Assembly: GCA_038503035.1 (NCBI GenBank)
Contig: JAVSML010024709.1
Location: forward strand, 533,597 to 597,596
Length of the DNA: 64,000 nucleotides
From: Crocodylus rhombifer
Lineage: Eukaryota; Chordata; Crocodylia; Crocodylidae
Reading direction: 5' to 3'
Of the stretch, positions 32,375 to 44,010 are shown piece after piece; the first letter of the stretch is position 1; each line of letters starts with the position of its first letter. The notes beneath the pieces are model-generated. The model was not told the DNA's origin. It ran no database searches and saw nothing but the letters and a program-made list of their open reading frames with translations. Made by a program: the position numbers and the translations under genes.

Positions 32375-32895
32375 AGGCCAGCGGTTCTTTACCTTGTTAG
32401 ATTTAAGGCTGTAAGGTTTTCTGCAAGCTTTACTCTTTGTGTATGGTCTTATTGGGCATTTAATACACTCAAGAACGAGGACAGAATTTCATAAAGAACA
32501 GAACATTATGTCCAGTTTTACTTTCAATGAAGTTACCACTAATTTCAACTGGAATAGAGTTTGACCCACATTGAGAGCTATTGAACACAGCCCTTCAACA
32601 CATGAACTCCAGTTTAGCAGTATAACTGAAGGAGGTGACCAGACAGCAGTTGCAGATGCCACCTTTGGGTGTAGGAGACACAAAAATAGCTACCGCCGAA
32701 GCTGCCCAGGGCACAGAGCCACCCCATTATACCTCTGACTCAGTTGCTCAAAAAAATAACAGATTTGTGACCGAATCATGTTACCCCTTGAACCAAAGTA
32801 AATCTGTTTTAACAAGGGAATTTTGACCTATCTCCAATCCAGGGTAATTGCCTCCATGATCAAAGTAACTCCACATAGCATTAGTATGCAAGACA
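32375..32895. other. Possible hAT fragment and unassigned sequence
   Basis: GGCCAGCGGTTCTTTACCTT at 32375 resembles the CCAGCGGTTCTCAACC start of a hAT family. No transposase or opposite end is visible and no gene is recognised. Confidence 0.3.
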
Positions 32896-32899
32896 TCAA

Positions 32900-33775
32900 G
32901 TGTGCAGCTGGTATCAAGTGGAGTGCTCATGGAGTCAGTCCTGGGGACAGTTTGGTTCAATATCTTCATTCATGATCTGGGAGATGGAATGGATTGCACC
33001 CTAAGCAAGTTCATAGATGACACCAAAATGGGTGGAGTAGTAAATATACTGGAGGGTAGGGCCAGGATTCAGATTGACATTGACAGATTGGAGGATTGGG
33101 CCAAAAGAAATCTCAGGAGATTCAACAAATGCCAAGTCATGCACTTAGGACGGAACAATTCCATGTACCACCACAGGCTTGGGACAGCTTGGTTAAGCAG
33201 CAGCTGTGTAGAAAAGGACCTGTGGGTTACACTGGACAATAAGCCAAATGAGTTAAGGCTAACAGCATACTGGGCTGGATTAGTAGAAGCATTGCCATCA
33301 GATCAAGGGAATTATTCTCAATTCTGTACCACTGAGGCCACATCTGGAGTAGAGCATCCAATTTTGGGCCCCCCACTACAGCAAAGGATGTGGACAAGTT
33401 GAACAAGTTGGAGACAGTCCATTAAAGGGCAACAAAAATGGTTGGGGAGCTGGGCCACATGATTTATAAAGGAGAGGCTGAGGGAACTCAGTTTATTTAG
33501 TCTGCAGAAGAAAAAACTGAAGGGGGATTTGATAGCAGCCTTTAACTACCTGAAGTGGGGTTTGAAAGAGGATGGAGCTAAACTGTTCTTAGTGGTGACA
33601 GATGGCAGAACAAGAAGCAATGGTTTCAAAGTTGTGGCAAGGGTTATTAGGAAAAAATTTCTTATGAGGAAGCTGGTAAAGCACTGGAATGGGTTACCTA
33701 GAGAGGTATCCTTGAAGGTTTTAAAGGCCCAGCTTGACAAAACTCTGGCTAGAATGATCTAGTTGGTGTTGCAAA
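32900..33775 (+). mobile_element. CR1 LINE fragment, reverse transcriptase C-terminal half
   Basis: The frame from 32902 reads SVLGTVWFNIFIHDLGDGMD, then CTLSKFIDDTKMGG (CR1 version of the catalytic DD box, normally FADDTK), then ARIQIDIDRLEDWAKRN and FNKCQVMHLGRNN. After a frame change the C-terminal part appears at 33529-33762 (DLIAAFNYLK-type block, KHWNGLPREVS, LKVLKAQLDKT). Stops and shifts separate the parts. It is an older subfamily than the CR1 at 51.5 kb. Confidence 0.85.
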
Positions 33776-34084
33776 GACAAAGAGTCTCTAGCAGAAGCTT
33801 GCTTACTGTTCTACAATAAAAGTTGTTCAGTTCTTGTCATTCATGTTTGACTCCTTATTGAAGCTGGTGATCACTACACGTACCACAATGCAACCTATCA
33901 TTTCACCAGAACACTGATTGACAAATGTAAGATTTACACGTCTTTTGGAAAAGATGAGTATATAGAATTATTTAGAGCTACAGCTAGTGGCTTCTATCAT
34001 GCTGAGAAATATCAGAGCTGAGGACAATACCCCATATCATGATATAATGTAACCAGGTTTCTTCAAGTCACTTGGTAAGAAGTT

Positions 34085-34222
34085 TGAGGCAGTGCATTGC
34101 AGAAGTAGGAATCAGAAGATTGGTGCTCCTTTCTAACTTTACCAGTAATTTACCATACACCTTTGAGCAAGTCAGTTACTACATAACTCTGTGCCTCAGT
34201 TTCCTCACTTATGTTTATTAAA
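34085..34222 (+). repeat. MIR-type SINE remnant
   Basis: TTTGAGCAAGTCAGTTAC followed by CTGTGCCTCAGTTTCCTCAC is the classic MIR core on the plus strand. Confidence 0.7.
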
Positions 34223-34387
34223 TACTAGACAACCAATATATTTATAGCACTATGCAAACATAATCAATGGTTTACTGTAATAAGTGGAAGTCTTTTCATC
34301 AGCTTCAGTGAGGTTTGGATCATGCAATAGAATACTGTATTATTGAGAAAACTTAAAGACATAATACTTAGAGCTCTCCTACTCTGT

Positions 34388-34895
34388 GGGGGCATCCACA
34401 TGAGATGCTTACTGCAGAGTAGCCTAATTACCTCCACAGCAAAGCATCTCTGTCTACACATGCAGAGCTATTAGTCCAGAGTAAACTAATTAATTCCCCC
34501 ATAGGTTAGTGCTGCCAGACACAAGTATTATCCTACTGCAGTTATTTATTCCACCACAACCCTCCTGTACACAGTGACCAGGGCTAGCTGAGGCATGAGG
34601 GTACTACAGTGTGGGGGTCTGCCTGCCAGCTAGCCCTGCACTGTAACACCCTCATGCCCCAGCCAGCTCCTTCACAGCACATTGAGCCGGTAGGAAGCAG
34701 CTCTGGGCTAGCAGGTTGACTCTCCCGGCTCCCCTGGCAGCAAGGGCTGCAGTGCTCCAACTCAGTGTGCTGCAGTCCATGCCGCATGTGTAAATGCTGA
34801 GCCTGGGAACAATAAATTGTGCCATGAACTGCACCACAGTTTATTGCATCGCATTAATTAATTAATTTCCATCGCATTCATTTGTAGATGCACCC
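34388..34895. mobile_element. Palindromic MITE, GGGGCATCCACATG ends
   Basis: The left end GGGGCATCCACATGAG and the right end ATTTGTAGATGCACCC are imperfect inverted repeats of the TCTACACATG-type family. The interior includes a paired GCACTGTAACACCCTCATG and CATGAGGGTACTACAGTG segment. No coding sequence. Confidence 0.5.
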
Positions 34896-35400
34896 AGTGG
34901 GTCTCAGATTTTTATAATTGTGGTCACCAGAAACAGTAATGTGAGAAATGCGGATTTTAATTATATGTATTTACAAATATATTTCACAGTTTACACATAG
35001 CAAGAGATACTTCTCACTGCATGAATTTTCAGACTGGTGACAAGAGCTGGATAAATTTGCATTTAAGAGTTTGTGTAATCTGTGAAACAAAGAAAATAAA
35101 CAGTTATTTTCTGAAATTAGGGTGCCTTTAATAACAGCAGCTGATTATTTAGTGCAAAGTGAAACTTAAACTGTTTTTACTAAACAAACAGGAGACAAGC
35201 AAGACTTGGCTGGAACAGACTGGAAGCATAATGGACAGCAGGGTCATTAAATGTGCCCTTCTCTACAACTCATGGCTTTGACACCACTTTTTATTTTGGC
35301 GTTGAAATAATCCAAATTTTTATTCCATTTTCATCAATTTTGTTGAGGCCTATTTATTGTCATGAGAAGCTAATATGCAAAAATACATTCTACAGCTAAA
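34896..35400. other. Intergenic, no gene seen
   Basis: A/T-rich sequence. Nothing recognisable. Confidence 0.5.
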
Positions 35401-35414
35401 AATGAGTTGTTAAA

Positions 35415-35900
35415 ATACAACCATTTTTGAGTCCCACACTTCAAGAAAGATGTGGACAGATTGGAAAGAGTCCAGTGCAGAGCAAGAAAAATTATTAGAG
35501 GCCTGAAAAGCATGACTGATGAGGAAAGGCTAAAAGAACTAAGGTTATTTAGTCTAGTAAAGACAGATTCAATAACAAGCTTCAAAAACCTAAAGGGAAA
35601 TTATAAAGAAGATGGAGACAGCCTTTTTTTCCTGTGGCTTTCGTGGACAGGACTAGGTACAATGACCTCAGCTGCAACAGTGGAAATATAGGTTGGAAAT
35701 TAGGAAGAACTCTGACTCTAAGAGTCTTTAAGCACTGGAATAGACTACTTACGTTGGGAAATCTCCATCCTTGGAAATATTCAAGTGCAGGCTAGACAGA
35801 TACTTTACTGGGATTGTGTGGTTGATGATCCTGCCTTGAGCAGGAGGTTGGACCAGATTACTTCATGAAGTCCTCTTCTGCCCCATTTCCCTATAATCCT
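35415..35900 (+). mobile_element. CR1 LINE 3' fragment
   Basis: GATGTGGACAGATTGGAAAG onward encodes DRLERVQCRARKII (the CR1 'DKLERVQRRATKMI' block), MTDEERLKELRLFSLVKT and a degraded C-terminus. The 3' end near 35825-35900 is the characteristic 'ggttggaccagat...cctataatcctata' tail. Confidence 0.8.
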
Positions 35901-37440
35901 ATAAACATAAACCCTGGGCATTAGCAGGAATAAATGCATTTTGCTTGTAGAGTTAAATGATTTTTTTAAATATTTATTTATGGGATTTCCTAGGGAGTTA
36001 ACCAGTGTCTTACACATTGTGTGTCTGTGTGTTTGTCCTGAATGTATGAATCTGTACCTACATCTTTGTAAGATCAAAAATAATTTTTACCCCACATCAA
36101 AGAGAGAAGATACAACCTTGGCTGCACTGGCAAAGTTCCCATCGACTATAATGAGCCAAGCCTGACCTCATGCAGGGAATTCAAAATCCAAGATACTGAA
36201 TGTATTGACCCAGGTGACATGGGGAATCTGCAACATCTTAAGTTTTTTTTATAAGCTCTACTAGCCATTAACTATGAGAGTTTCTTCTAGCTCTCTCTTT
36301 ACTTCTCCAGTTACCACTAGCTGGTGCCCGTCTCATTCTATTTCTCTTTCCTCTCTTCCCTTTCAATTACTCTCTAGCCTTTTTTTTTTTTTTTTTTTTT
36401 TTTTTTACTATTCTTTCTTTGTGTGCCCAACCTTTCAACTCTTTGGAACAATAATTTTGCACTCGTTTTCCTTCCTTATTACAGGTCCTATTTACTTGTT
36501 CTCTGTTGTATCTGTTCCACATCCGTAAAAATCTGTTTCCATCTTCAGTTTGCTTTGCAGCAGCGTGTGGGTTCTACGCTAACAACATGATTCCTAAGTA
36601 AGATCCTGACCCCTCCCGCAGCCAGTTTACCCTAGTCAGGGGTCCAAAGTAGCATTCCATCCAAAGGGTTCCCCTGGTGCACGTAGTGCTGAACCCAGAT
36701 ACAGGGCTGCTGTCCTAGGCTTCCCTTTGCAAGCCCTGCCACAAATAGGGACAGAACGTGACCTAGAGCTTCAGCAGCAGACTATCTGGGGAGACAGTCC
36801 TAACACAGCTCTCCAGGGTTGTACTAGTTGCTCCAGGAGCCTCTGCCATCTCCCAGCAACTCCAGATTGGGAGAGTGCAAAGGTACCAAATACTTTTATA
36901 ACCCCAAATCAGCATGAGAGGAAAAAACGCTCATTTTACTTTGCATATAAGGTTCTCTCATTACATTGTCTATCATTACCTCAATACATTGTCTATTATT
37001 AAACTGCTGGTAGAAACAGCTTATGCTCAATAATGAAAACCAACTATGAAGCCAATTAAATGCAGCCAATACTGAGCATGACTATAAAACACATGGACCA
37101 TACTGGGCAAACACGCTGATGGGACCCTTTTTTTTTTTTTTTTGGGGGGGGGGGGGGGGGCGGCCAGGCCTGGAAGTCTTAGAGTTCAGATGCCATAGTC
37201 TTTCTTGCCAAAAGCTCAAAAGGGGAAAAGCATGAAAGCAGTCTCTCATTGCCACAAAATTGATGGGAACCTAGCACAAAGATAGGTTAGTGCAACTCAC
37301 TGATTAAAAAAAAAAAAAATCCTGTTCTTTTTTGAAAAGGGGGGGAAATACATTTCTTTACTTTAATGACTACTTTAATAGCCCCGTCTTGTGACCGATC
37401 TGGTTCACTTGACAGTCTCTAACATGCATACCATCAACTC
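35901..37440. other. Intergenic with homopolymer tracts
   Basis: Includes a run of about 28 T at 36379-36406 and a T-run followed by a G-run of about 18 at 37127-37161. No gene was recognised. Confidence 0.55.
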
Positions 37441-37870
37441 CCCCTTATAATACCCATCGCCACATGCCTGTTGCTGTCTCCTTTATGCTTTACAATCACA
37501 TCAAACTACCTTTGATCCCTCTACCTCCTGTGCCTGTACATGAGCAAGTTCCTGGTCTTCCACAGGGCACTCCTGAAGCAGGAGTTGAACTGGTCAAAGC
37601 AGGTTATCAGGGTCCCCTGCTGCTTGGTGAACTGCCCAAACAGCACTCTCTCTCGTCAGGGTCTTGACCCCTGTCACTATCATGAAGAGTAAGATTAGCC
37701 TCCTCCATGCATGGGCAATACCACAGGAGGTGGTCAATTGTTTCCGTCTTCCACCAGGCTTCCTTCCAGTTTATCTGGGGCAGTTTAGTGGACCTTTCTG
37801 CCCCTCTTTGTTCTGCCCCTCTCTGTTTCTCAGTACCCACACAGGGAGTGCCTGGGGGGCTACCTGCCAG
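37440..37870 (-). pseudogene. L1/Tx1-type LINE ORF2, C-terminal segment
   Basis: On the minus strand, 37840-37607 encodes INWKEAWWKTETIDHLLWYCPCMEEANLTL, the 'C..C....ET..HLLW.CP' zinc-type motif found at the C-terminus of Tx1/L1-like LINE ORF2 proteins. It is the downstream end of the element whose reverse transcriptase is at 38890-40650. Confidence 0.6.
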
Positions 37871-38890
37871 TTGAAGTCCCTGTTTTCCTTCTGCAGGTCC
37901 TTGTGGAAGAGCAGAGGTGAATTAAGGTGTACTGGGGCCCTGGGTGAAGACAAAAAATTGGAGGCCTCCTGTCCCAACGGGAGGTGGGCTGCTGCTGGGG
38001 GGGGGAGGGGGGAGGGAGGGGGACTCTTTCCCTCTTGGTGCTGGTGGGGGAAGCTGAGTGGATGGACCCCTGCCATGAACACAGGCAAGCACACACATGT
38101 ACATAGGCACAAACATGCATACAGACACAGATGGGCACACACTCCACTCACTCACTCTCTGCACATGGACACATACACAAACACACACTCCCTGCAATAA
38201 ACACACACACGCACCCATACATGCACACACGTGAACACAGATGCACACATACATGCAGAGATGGACACACAAAGATGCATACACAAGCACTTATGTTCTC
38301 AAACAGACACCCACAGACATAGAGACAAACAAGCATGTGTGTACACATGTGCACACACATGTGCACAGATGTAGATAGACATGCACTCTACTCACTCTCT
38401 GCACATGGATACACAGACACAAACACACTCTTCCTGCAATGAACACACAGATGCACACAGACACAAGCAGGTGTGCGCACACACACACTTTCCCTCCACA
38501 AGGCCTCTCCCCTCCCCCACTCTTGATCCCTGTGAGGCAGGCCCCTCCCCCTCCCCCCCATGAGCCACCCATGGCTCCGTCTAAGTCTCGCCTGGCCCCT
38601 GTTGCACTGAGCAGTGGGCGCTGTTGCCCAGCTGTGTCTGTGTGGCCACACACATGCATGGAGCCAGGCTGGGTCAGGCCAGGAGCACTGCACAACACCT
38701 CAGCGGGCATGTGCTGGCACTGGGAGGGATGGCTACAGGGGACTAAGGTGATTTTGGGGGCTACAACACCCAAGGCCCCCTCAGCATCACTGGCCACCAG
38801 CAGAGGAGATATTTTGTCTCTCTGCTAGGAGACAAAAAACACACCAAGTGTAAAATCCTGCCTTTGCTTCCCTGATGATGAGGATCCTGG
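37871..38890. repeat. CA-rich minisatellite and flanking insertion
   Basis: 38080-38490 is an imperfect (CA)n-like array with interspersed ATG and GCA. The block CTCACTCTCTGCACATGGA occurs at 38151 and again 240 bp later at 38391, followed in both cases by a CCTGCAAT(A/G)AACACAC block. This indicates a 240-bp tandem duplication. The array and its C-rich flanks interrupt the LINE. ACAC composition opens long spurious frames on both strands. Confidence 0.7.
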
Positions 38891-40650
38891 GGCACTGAAT
38901 TGGTAGGGGCCCCTGGGCTTGTGCCCAGCTAGCCCATGCATTAATCTACTTATGTGGAAAACATGTTCCCACACAATCTTGCTGCCAAAACCAGGGAGCA
39001 CACCCATGGTTGACATTCTGTCCCTTGCTCTTACCACCTCCTATATCTTAGGGTGGTTTTTCAGAGTTGTCAGGCCTTTTTGTAGCTTTTATCTGCTGCA
39101 GAACTGCTTGTAGAACCACAGCAGCTCCTAGGTCCGGACACATGGTTGGTAGTGTGTATAACCCCCAGCATCATAGCAGATGCCCTGCATAATATTTCAT
39201 GAACTATGCTATTTTGGAGTCTGCCTCAGCTGCCAGGTTGCAGATCTGGCTCACGTACTTGGCCCAGAGGAACAGCCGGACATCTGGTATTCCTTGGCTT
39301 CTGGTCCTTTTTGTTTTATACAGCTCAGTCCTCACAACCTTCTTCCATCTGATGCCTCAGAACAAGACACACATGGCCCTTTGGATTCCATAGATGTTTT
39401 GCTTAGAGGAGGGGGACACCAGCGCAGTGTACAGATGCACCAGTAGCAATACATTGACAGAAGGACAAGTTCCACAGTCCCATTTTCTGTGTGACTGAGG
39501 TCTCACTTTTCCCCCCACATTTTCTGTCCTTTCAGCTCCAGGTTGAAAACCAACCCAAGGATCTTTACTCCCTCAGGGGGATGGAGATCCCTAGGGTAGA
39601 TAGGTCTCCAAGTTTGCCCAACTTTTTTCACTGACCACTTGTCTCTATATAGGACATTGAGATCATCCATGTAGGCCAGGACTCTCATCTCTTCCCCACT
39701 GCTCCCAGGGATCTCCACTCCAAGGATCCCAGGGCCTCACCTGAACTGCTGGGCTAGCAATTCCATCACACAGATGACAAGGACTGGGGAGAGCAGTCAA
39801 CCCCGGCAGACATCCAACTCCACCATGATCAGGGCAGTCAGGAGCCTGTTCACCAGCTCCTTGCTGCTAACATCACTGTACAGCATTTTTATCTAGGTGA
39901 GGAAGGTCGGGGGGACCCCATCTTCTTCAGCATCTCAAGGAAGAATCAGTGGGACAAGCTATCAAAAGCCTTCTCTGGGTAGAGGTTCAGCACAGAGATG
40001 ACCAATCCCCTCTCCCATTGGTACTACAGTGCATCTCACAGGTACAGCAGGGCTCTGTGGATCCATCATCCCAGCACTGTATACAACTGGTCCTCATGGA
40101 TCACTGCACCTATGACAGACTTAAAGCTGATAGCCAAAGTCTTGGCTGAGTGTTTGCAGTCAAAGTTCAGGAGTGTTATGTGTCACCAATTTTTTCAAAT
40201 TTCTCCTCTCTCCCTTCTTGTAAAGAAGGTTTATGAGGTCCCGCTCCATTCCTTCCCCAGGTGGCCCTCCTGCATCCATTCTTCATACACCTCCCACAGG
40301 TCGGAGACCTCCTGGTCCCAGAACATCACATAAAACTGCTTGGATAGGCCATCTATCCCAGGAGTCTTACTGTTCTTGAAACTGAAGGATTTTGTTGATC
40401 TACTCCAGTGTCCACTCCTCCACTAGTTTCTGATTCTTGACTCAGCTGAGCTCCTGCAGGTATTCCTGCAAGGTATCTGGATCCTCGGGTACACAGTGTA
40501 GCCTTCTACTAGGAAATCTACCACCATCTCCAGCGTCCCCTCATTTGACCAGTGTTCCACACCCACTGTGTCTACCAAGTTGGTCATGGCCTCTGTCATG
40601 GAGTGGGGCACAGGGGCAGATGTGATCCCGCTAGCACCCCCTGCCGTGTC
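38890..40650 (-). pseudogene. L1/Tx1-type LINE ORF2, reverse transcriptase segment
   Basis: Translated on the minus strand this is a degraded reverse transcriptase in the L1/Tx1 style. From upstream to downstream it shows LLGIDGLSKQFYVMFWDQ (about 40380-40310; the 'G.DGL..EFY..FW' block), a KK-G region near 40210, LNLYPEKAFDSLSHWFF near 39970 (the 'LD.EKAFDRV' block), and VLAYMDDLNVLYRD near 39675 (catalytic YMDD), followed by GVKILGLVFN. Numerous stops and frame changes are present. LINE ORF2 proteins nick target DNA and copy the element's RNA there. The call rests on motif order; no search was run. Confidence 0.75.
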
Positions 40651-41114
40651 AACTTAGGTGATCCGGCACCCTCTTATCCTCACCCACCACGTCTTTGATG
40701 GTAATTGGTTCAATTAGGGAGGCTGCCTTTATCAGTGTAAGTTGAACTACCCCTGCTCCGTATGGGGTACCTTGGTGTACCCCCGCCTTAAGGGCTAATG
40801 CGTGCCTCCAAACCTCCCCTTTAGCACGCCCCAAGCCTCGCAGTTGTACCAGACGTTCTCTTGTCATATATTCGCCCCTCCTGGGCTTCTATTCCCCTCT
40901 CGCCCTCTCCCAGGCCTACTCGCCCCACCTGGGCTTCTGTATGGCTCTGTTGAGCTCTTATCGATCTGGCCCTTATCTGGGCATCAGCCCCTCTCTGGGC
41001 TTATGCCGCGCGCCTGCCCCTCTCCAGGACGTATACCGCGCGCCCAGCCTTCTCCGGGGCTTCGTGCCAGTTGGGGGACTAATTGCTCACCCTGGAGCCT
41101 CCTGTTCTGATCGG

Positions 41115-41195
41115 CCCTCTCTGGGGCCCGTGCCGCGCTGCTCGCACTTCCCTCACCCTCTCTGGGGCCCGTGCTGCGCTGCTCGCACTTCCCTC
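41115..41195. repeat. 41-bp tandem duplication
   Basis: CCCTCTCTGGGGCCCGTGCC and the following 20 bases recur at 41156 with a single C/T difference. Confidence 0.9.
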
Positions 41196-42306
41196 GGGCT
41201 TCTCAAAGTCTGGGTCGTTTGCCCCACAGAGCAAAATACCGCCCTCACGGGCTGGGGTCCAAAACCCCTCACCTCTCCAGCACTCACTCACCGTGCTGAC
41301 TCCAGCACTAACCACTGTGCCCTTACTGGGCACCAGGAACCCCCGGATTATTGGGGAGATCCTGTGAGGCCTCCTCGCACCCCTACAGCCTCACCTGGTC
41401 CTCCGGTATAACAATAACTCATCCACAAGCCAAACAGCTGCCACATAAACAACAAGGAGCCTCCAGGCTCACGGCATAAACTTCAAGCCACCCTGGCTCC
41501 CAACCACACCTCCCTTAGGGTTTGCACTCTCCTGCATCATTGCAGCCAGTCAGCGTGTTCAGGCTGCAACCCTCGACTCGGTCTGCTCAGCTCTCCCACA
41601 GAGCTCCTACTCCTGCAGCTGCCAGAAGGGAACTGCTAGCTAGGCTCCAGCCTGGGCTGTTTATAAAGGCCCGGCCCTGGCCCCTCCTGGCCACAGGACT
41701 GCCTGGTTGCCCCAGCAACCAGCACCTGGGCTGCCCTGGAAATTGGCCTGTATCACCCTCATTAGTAGCGAGCACCCTAGTGCTCCGCTACACTCCTTCC
41801 CCCTTAAGTTCTTACCCTTTATTAGGAGCAGGGCACACAAGTGCCCAGCGACAGCCTCCCTCTTGATCTTCTTTAACCTGCTAAATTAATCAGACCACTG
41901 CTCCTCTCCTCCACCCAGGAGACCTAGGCTGGGAAGATCTTCCTAGCCTGTTCCCTGTATCAAGTCCTGATCTGGGCTGTAACCTCCTATATGGCCACTT
42001 TCACATCCCAAATCACAAGATACCTCCCTGTGCAGGCTCTGTAACTTGCAGTTTAGGCATTTGTGGTGCCTCCTCTGTTTCCAGGCTCGCTTCCTACCAG
42101 TCTGATGTAAGACAGCCCTCATTACATTGGCAATGCATAGGGAGTGCATGTGGGTGCACACCCCCCTGAGATTGCTATGGTCGCTGCTCACCAACCTCCC
42201 TGCCTCCTCACTGGCAACACTGCAGCAGCATCTGTGGGTGGTCACTGACCATTGGTTGGTGCTAACCAACCTCCCCCCCACTGCCAACACTGCCATGGCC
42301 ACCTGC

Positions 42307-42985
42307 AGGAGCTCCTTGTGGAGTGAGTGGGTGATGCAAGTGAACAGCATGTGTGAGTGCTGTGACGAGAGGGGGAGAGAGCACAATTGCTTGCTAGTGC
42401 CCTCACTGTTGAATTGTTTTCTTGATATTGTTGCTGGTCTCCTTTGCTGTTATGGTGCTTTTGGATATATTTGATATGTATATAGTATTGTTGTTAGTGT
42501 TGATTGTTGATGCTTGTTAAATAATATATATGTATCATTGCCCCCCTATTTGTGTGGTATTATTATGGCATTATTATGGCATCAGCTTAGGGTCAGGCTG
42601 TCTACCTAGAGCAGGTAAGAATAAGCCCCCACCCCTTTCATTTATGGTATGGCCATGTTGGGCAATTAATTAGATTAATTAGCTAATTTACATACCTGTG
42701 ATTAACAATTGGCATCCCTGGGTGGAGTAGGCTTAATTGGAATAATTTGCATGTTTATTTAATTAATTAATCGCTACATAATTAATCAAATATGCAAATA
42801 ATTCAAATGCTATACTATACAATACTATATACATATCAATATACTTGATAGCAATATAACAACAAAGCAGACAGGCAACAATATCAACAAAACAATCCAA
42901 CAGTGCGGGCGCTAGCGAGCAATCTTGCTTTTGTCCCCTCTCTCCATAGCACTTATACACACTGTTCACTCACTCCACAAGGCTT
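42307..42985. repeat. Imperfect inverted repeat, arms about 200 bp
   Basis: 42307-42510 (from CTCCTTGTGGAGTGAGTG to GTATATAGTATTG) is matched by the reverse complement of 42790-42985 at roughly 75% identity by eye. The A/T-rich loop is about 280 bp. Translations of the arms are visibly related (LLNCFLDIVAGLLCCY on plus, LLDCFVDIVACLLCCY on minus), which first revealed the relation; this does not imply coding. Confidence 0.75.
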
Positions 42986-43369
42986 TTGGTCCCCAGACCC
43001 CTCACCTTGTGCAACCGATATGCACTCTGAACCATGCAGCTCACAGACTGGTTCCGTCCCCTGGACCCTCACTCAGCTTGTGTCCACATTCCAGACTCGT
43101 ACGACTTTCCATCAGTCTCTCATCATCAAGGCTCCGCTGCTCCAAACACACAGGGATCAGGGAAGAGACTGACCTCTCAGGTCCGCACTCATTCACCCGT
43201 CTTCACCTATCAACCCCCCACACACAGACAGCTCAGATCCACCTGATCTGGCCTTTTTTATCCACAAAGGTGACTGGCACCTGCCAATTGCCCAACCAAC
43301 CAATTAGCCTGTTGTGCACACAAACATCACTCATGTCTCTTTCACCCAGCACGCTAATGTGCACATGAC

Positions 43370-44010
43370 ATCTAGCTTTCACTTAAAAGTAACAATTTTA
43401 ATTTACCTAAGAGGCTTTCCTGCCTTAACTGAGGCCTTACCCAGGCATGCTCATACCTTGAAAGTAGATCAACCCCTCTCAGAGGTGAGAAGTTCAGCAA
43501 CTCCAAAACCTTCCAGCTTCCGGGTACTCTGAGCAGATTCAAACTATCAAAAAGGCCAGCTGGCACACTGCCTTGTGGCCCCAACACCTCCTATCTCTGC
43601 CTTTACTGTTAGGAGGCAATGGTCCAAGAAGCAGATAGGTAAGGATTTAGCTTTCACTGCTTATCACCCCTCAGGGAAGAAAGCAAAGTCTATGCCCAAT
43701 TTTGTTTGCCCAGTGAGGTCTACCCAAATGAAGTTCTCCCCGGGGCCCTGGGCTCCTGTGCCCGCATCCCCCAGACCATGGTCACTGACAAACTGCTTCA
43801 GCAGCCTGGAGGATCTGTCCAGGCCCATCCTCTGGGCTCTGATTATCCTGTCTCCCCCATCAGTGATACAGCTAGAATCCTCCTGCTGCTCTTCTGGCAC
43901 CCACTCTCTCAACCCGTCACATATGATTAGTGTGGCCCCACCTTCCATAAGATGGAGCCACACAAGGTTGCGCTGTCCCTCATCTGCATATAATTTTTGT
44001 TGAGGTTCCT
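43370..44010 (-). pseudogene. L1/Tx1-type LINE ORF2, endonuclease segment
   Basis: The minus-strand frame 43963-43664 reads LLKQFVSDHGLGDAGTG, then FIWVDLTGQTKLGIDFAF, resembling the 'L..F.L.DVWR...FTW....SRIDF.F' part of an apurinic-type endonuclease. The next minus-strand segment (43587-43372) has PGSWKVLELLNF and WVRPQLRQESLLGKLKLLL, similar to the linker between endonuclease and reverse transcriptase. The order and strand fit the reverse transcriptase at 38890-40650, separated by the composite insertion. Confidence 0.6.

Larger units (their letters stand above)
40651..43370. mobile_element. Composite insertion splitting the LINE
   Basis: About 2.7 kb separates the reverse transcriptase and endonuclease parts of the minus-strand LINE. 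It contains a C-rich block (40860-41800) with a 41-bp tandem repeat, a possible minus-strand LTR start TGTAGCGGAGCAC at 41792 with a TTTATAAA box at about 41661, sequence related to the 48.5-kb element (42120-42290), and an inverted repeat (42307-42510 and 42790-42985). It is probably more than one insertion; I could not resolve exact boundaries. Confidence 0.4.

Noticed and set aside
37664..38290. Overlapping frames rich in H, T and C
   Set aside because: Translations of an irregular (CA)n array; repetitive composition only.
38080..38490. CRISPR-like repeats
   Set aside because: Irregular CA-rich microsatellite with no constant repeat-spacer spacing; the genome is vertebrate.
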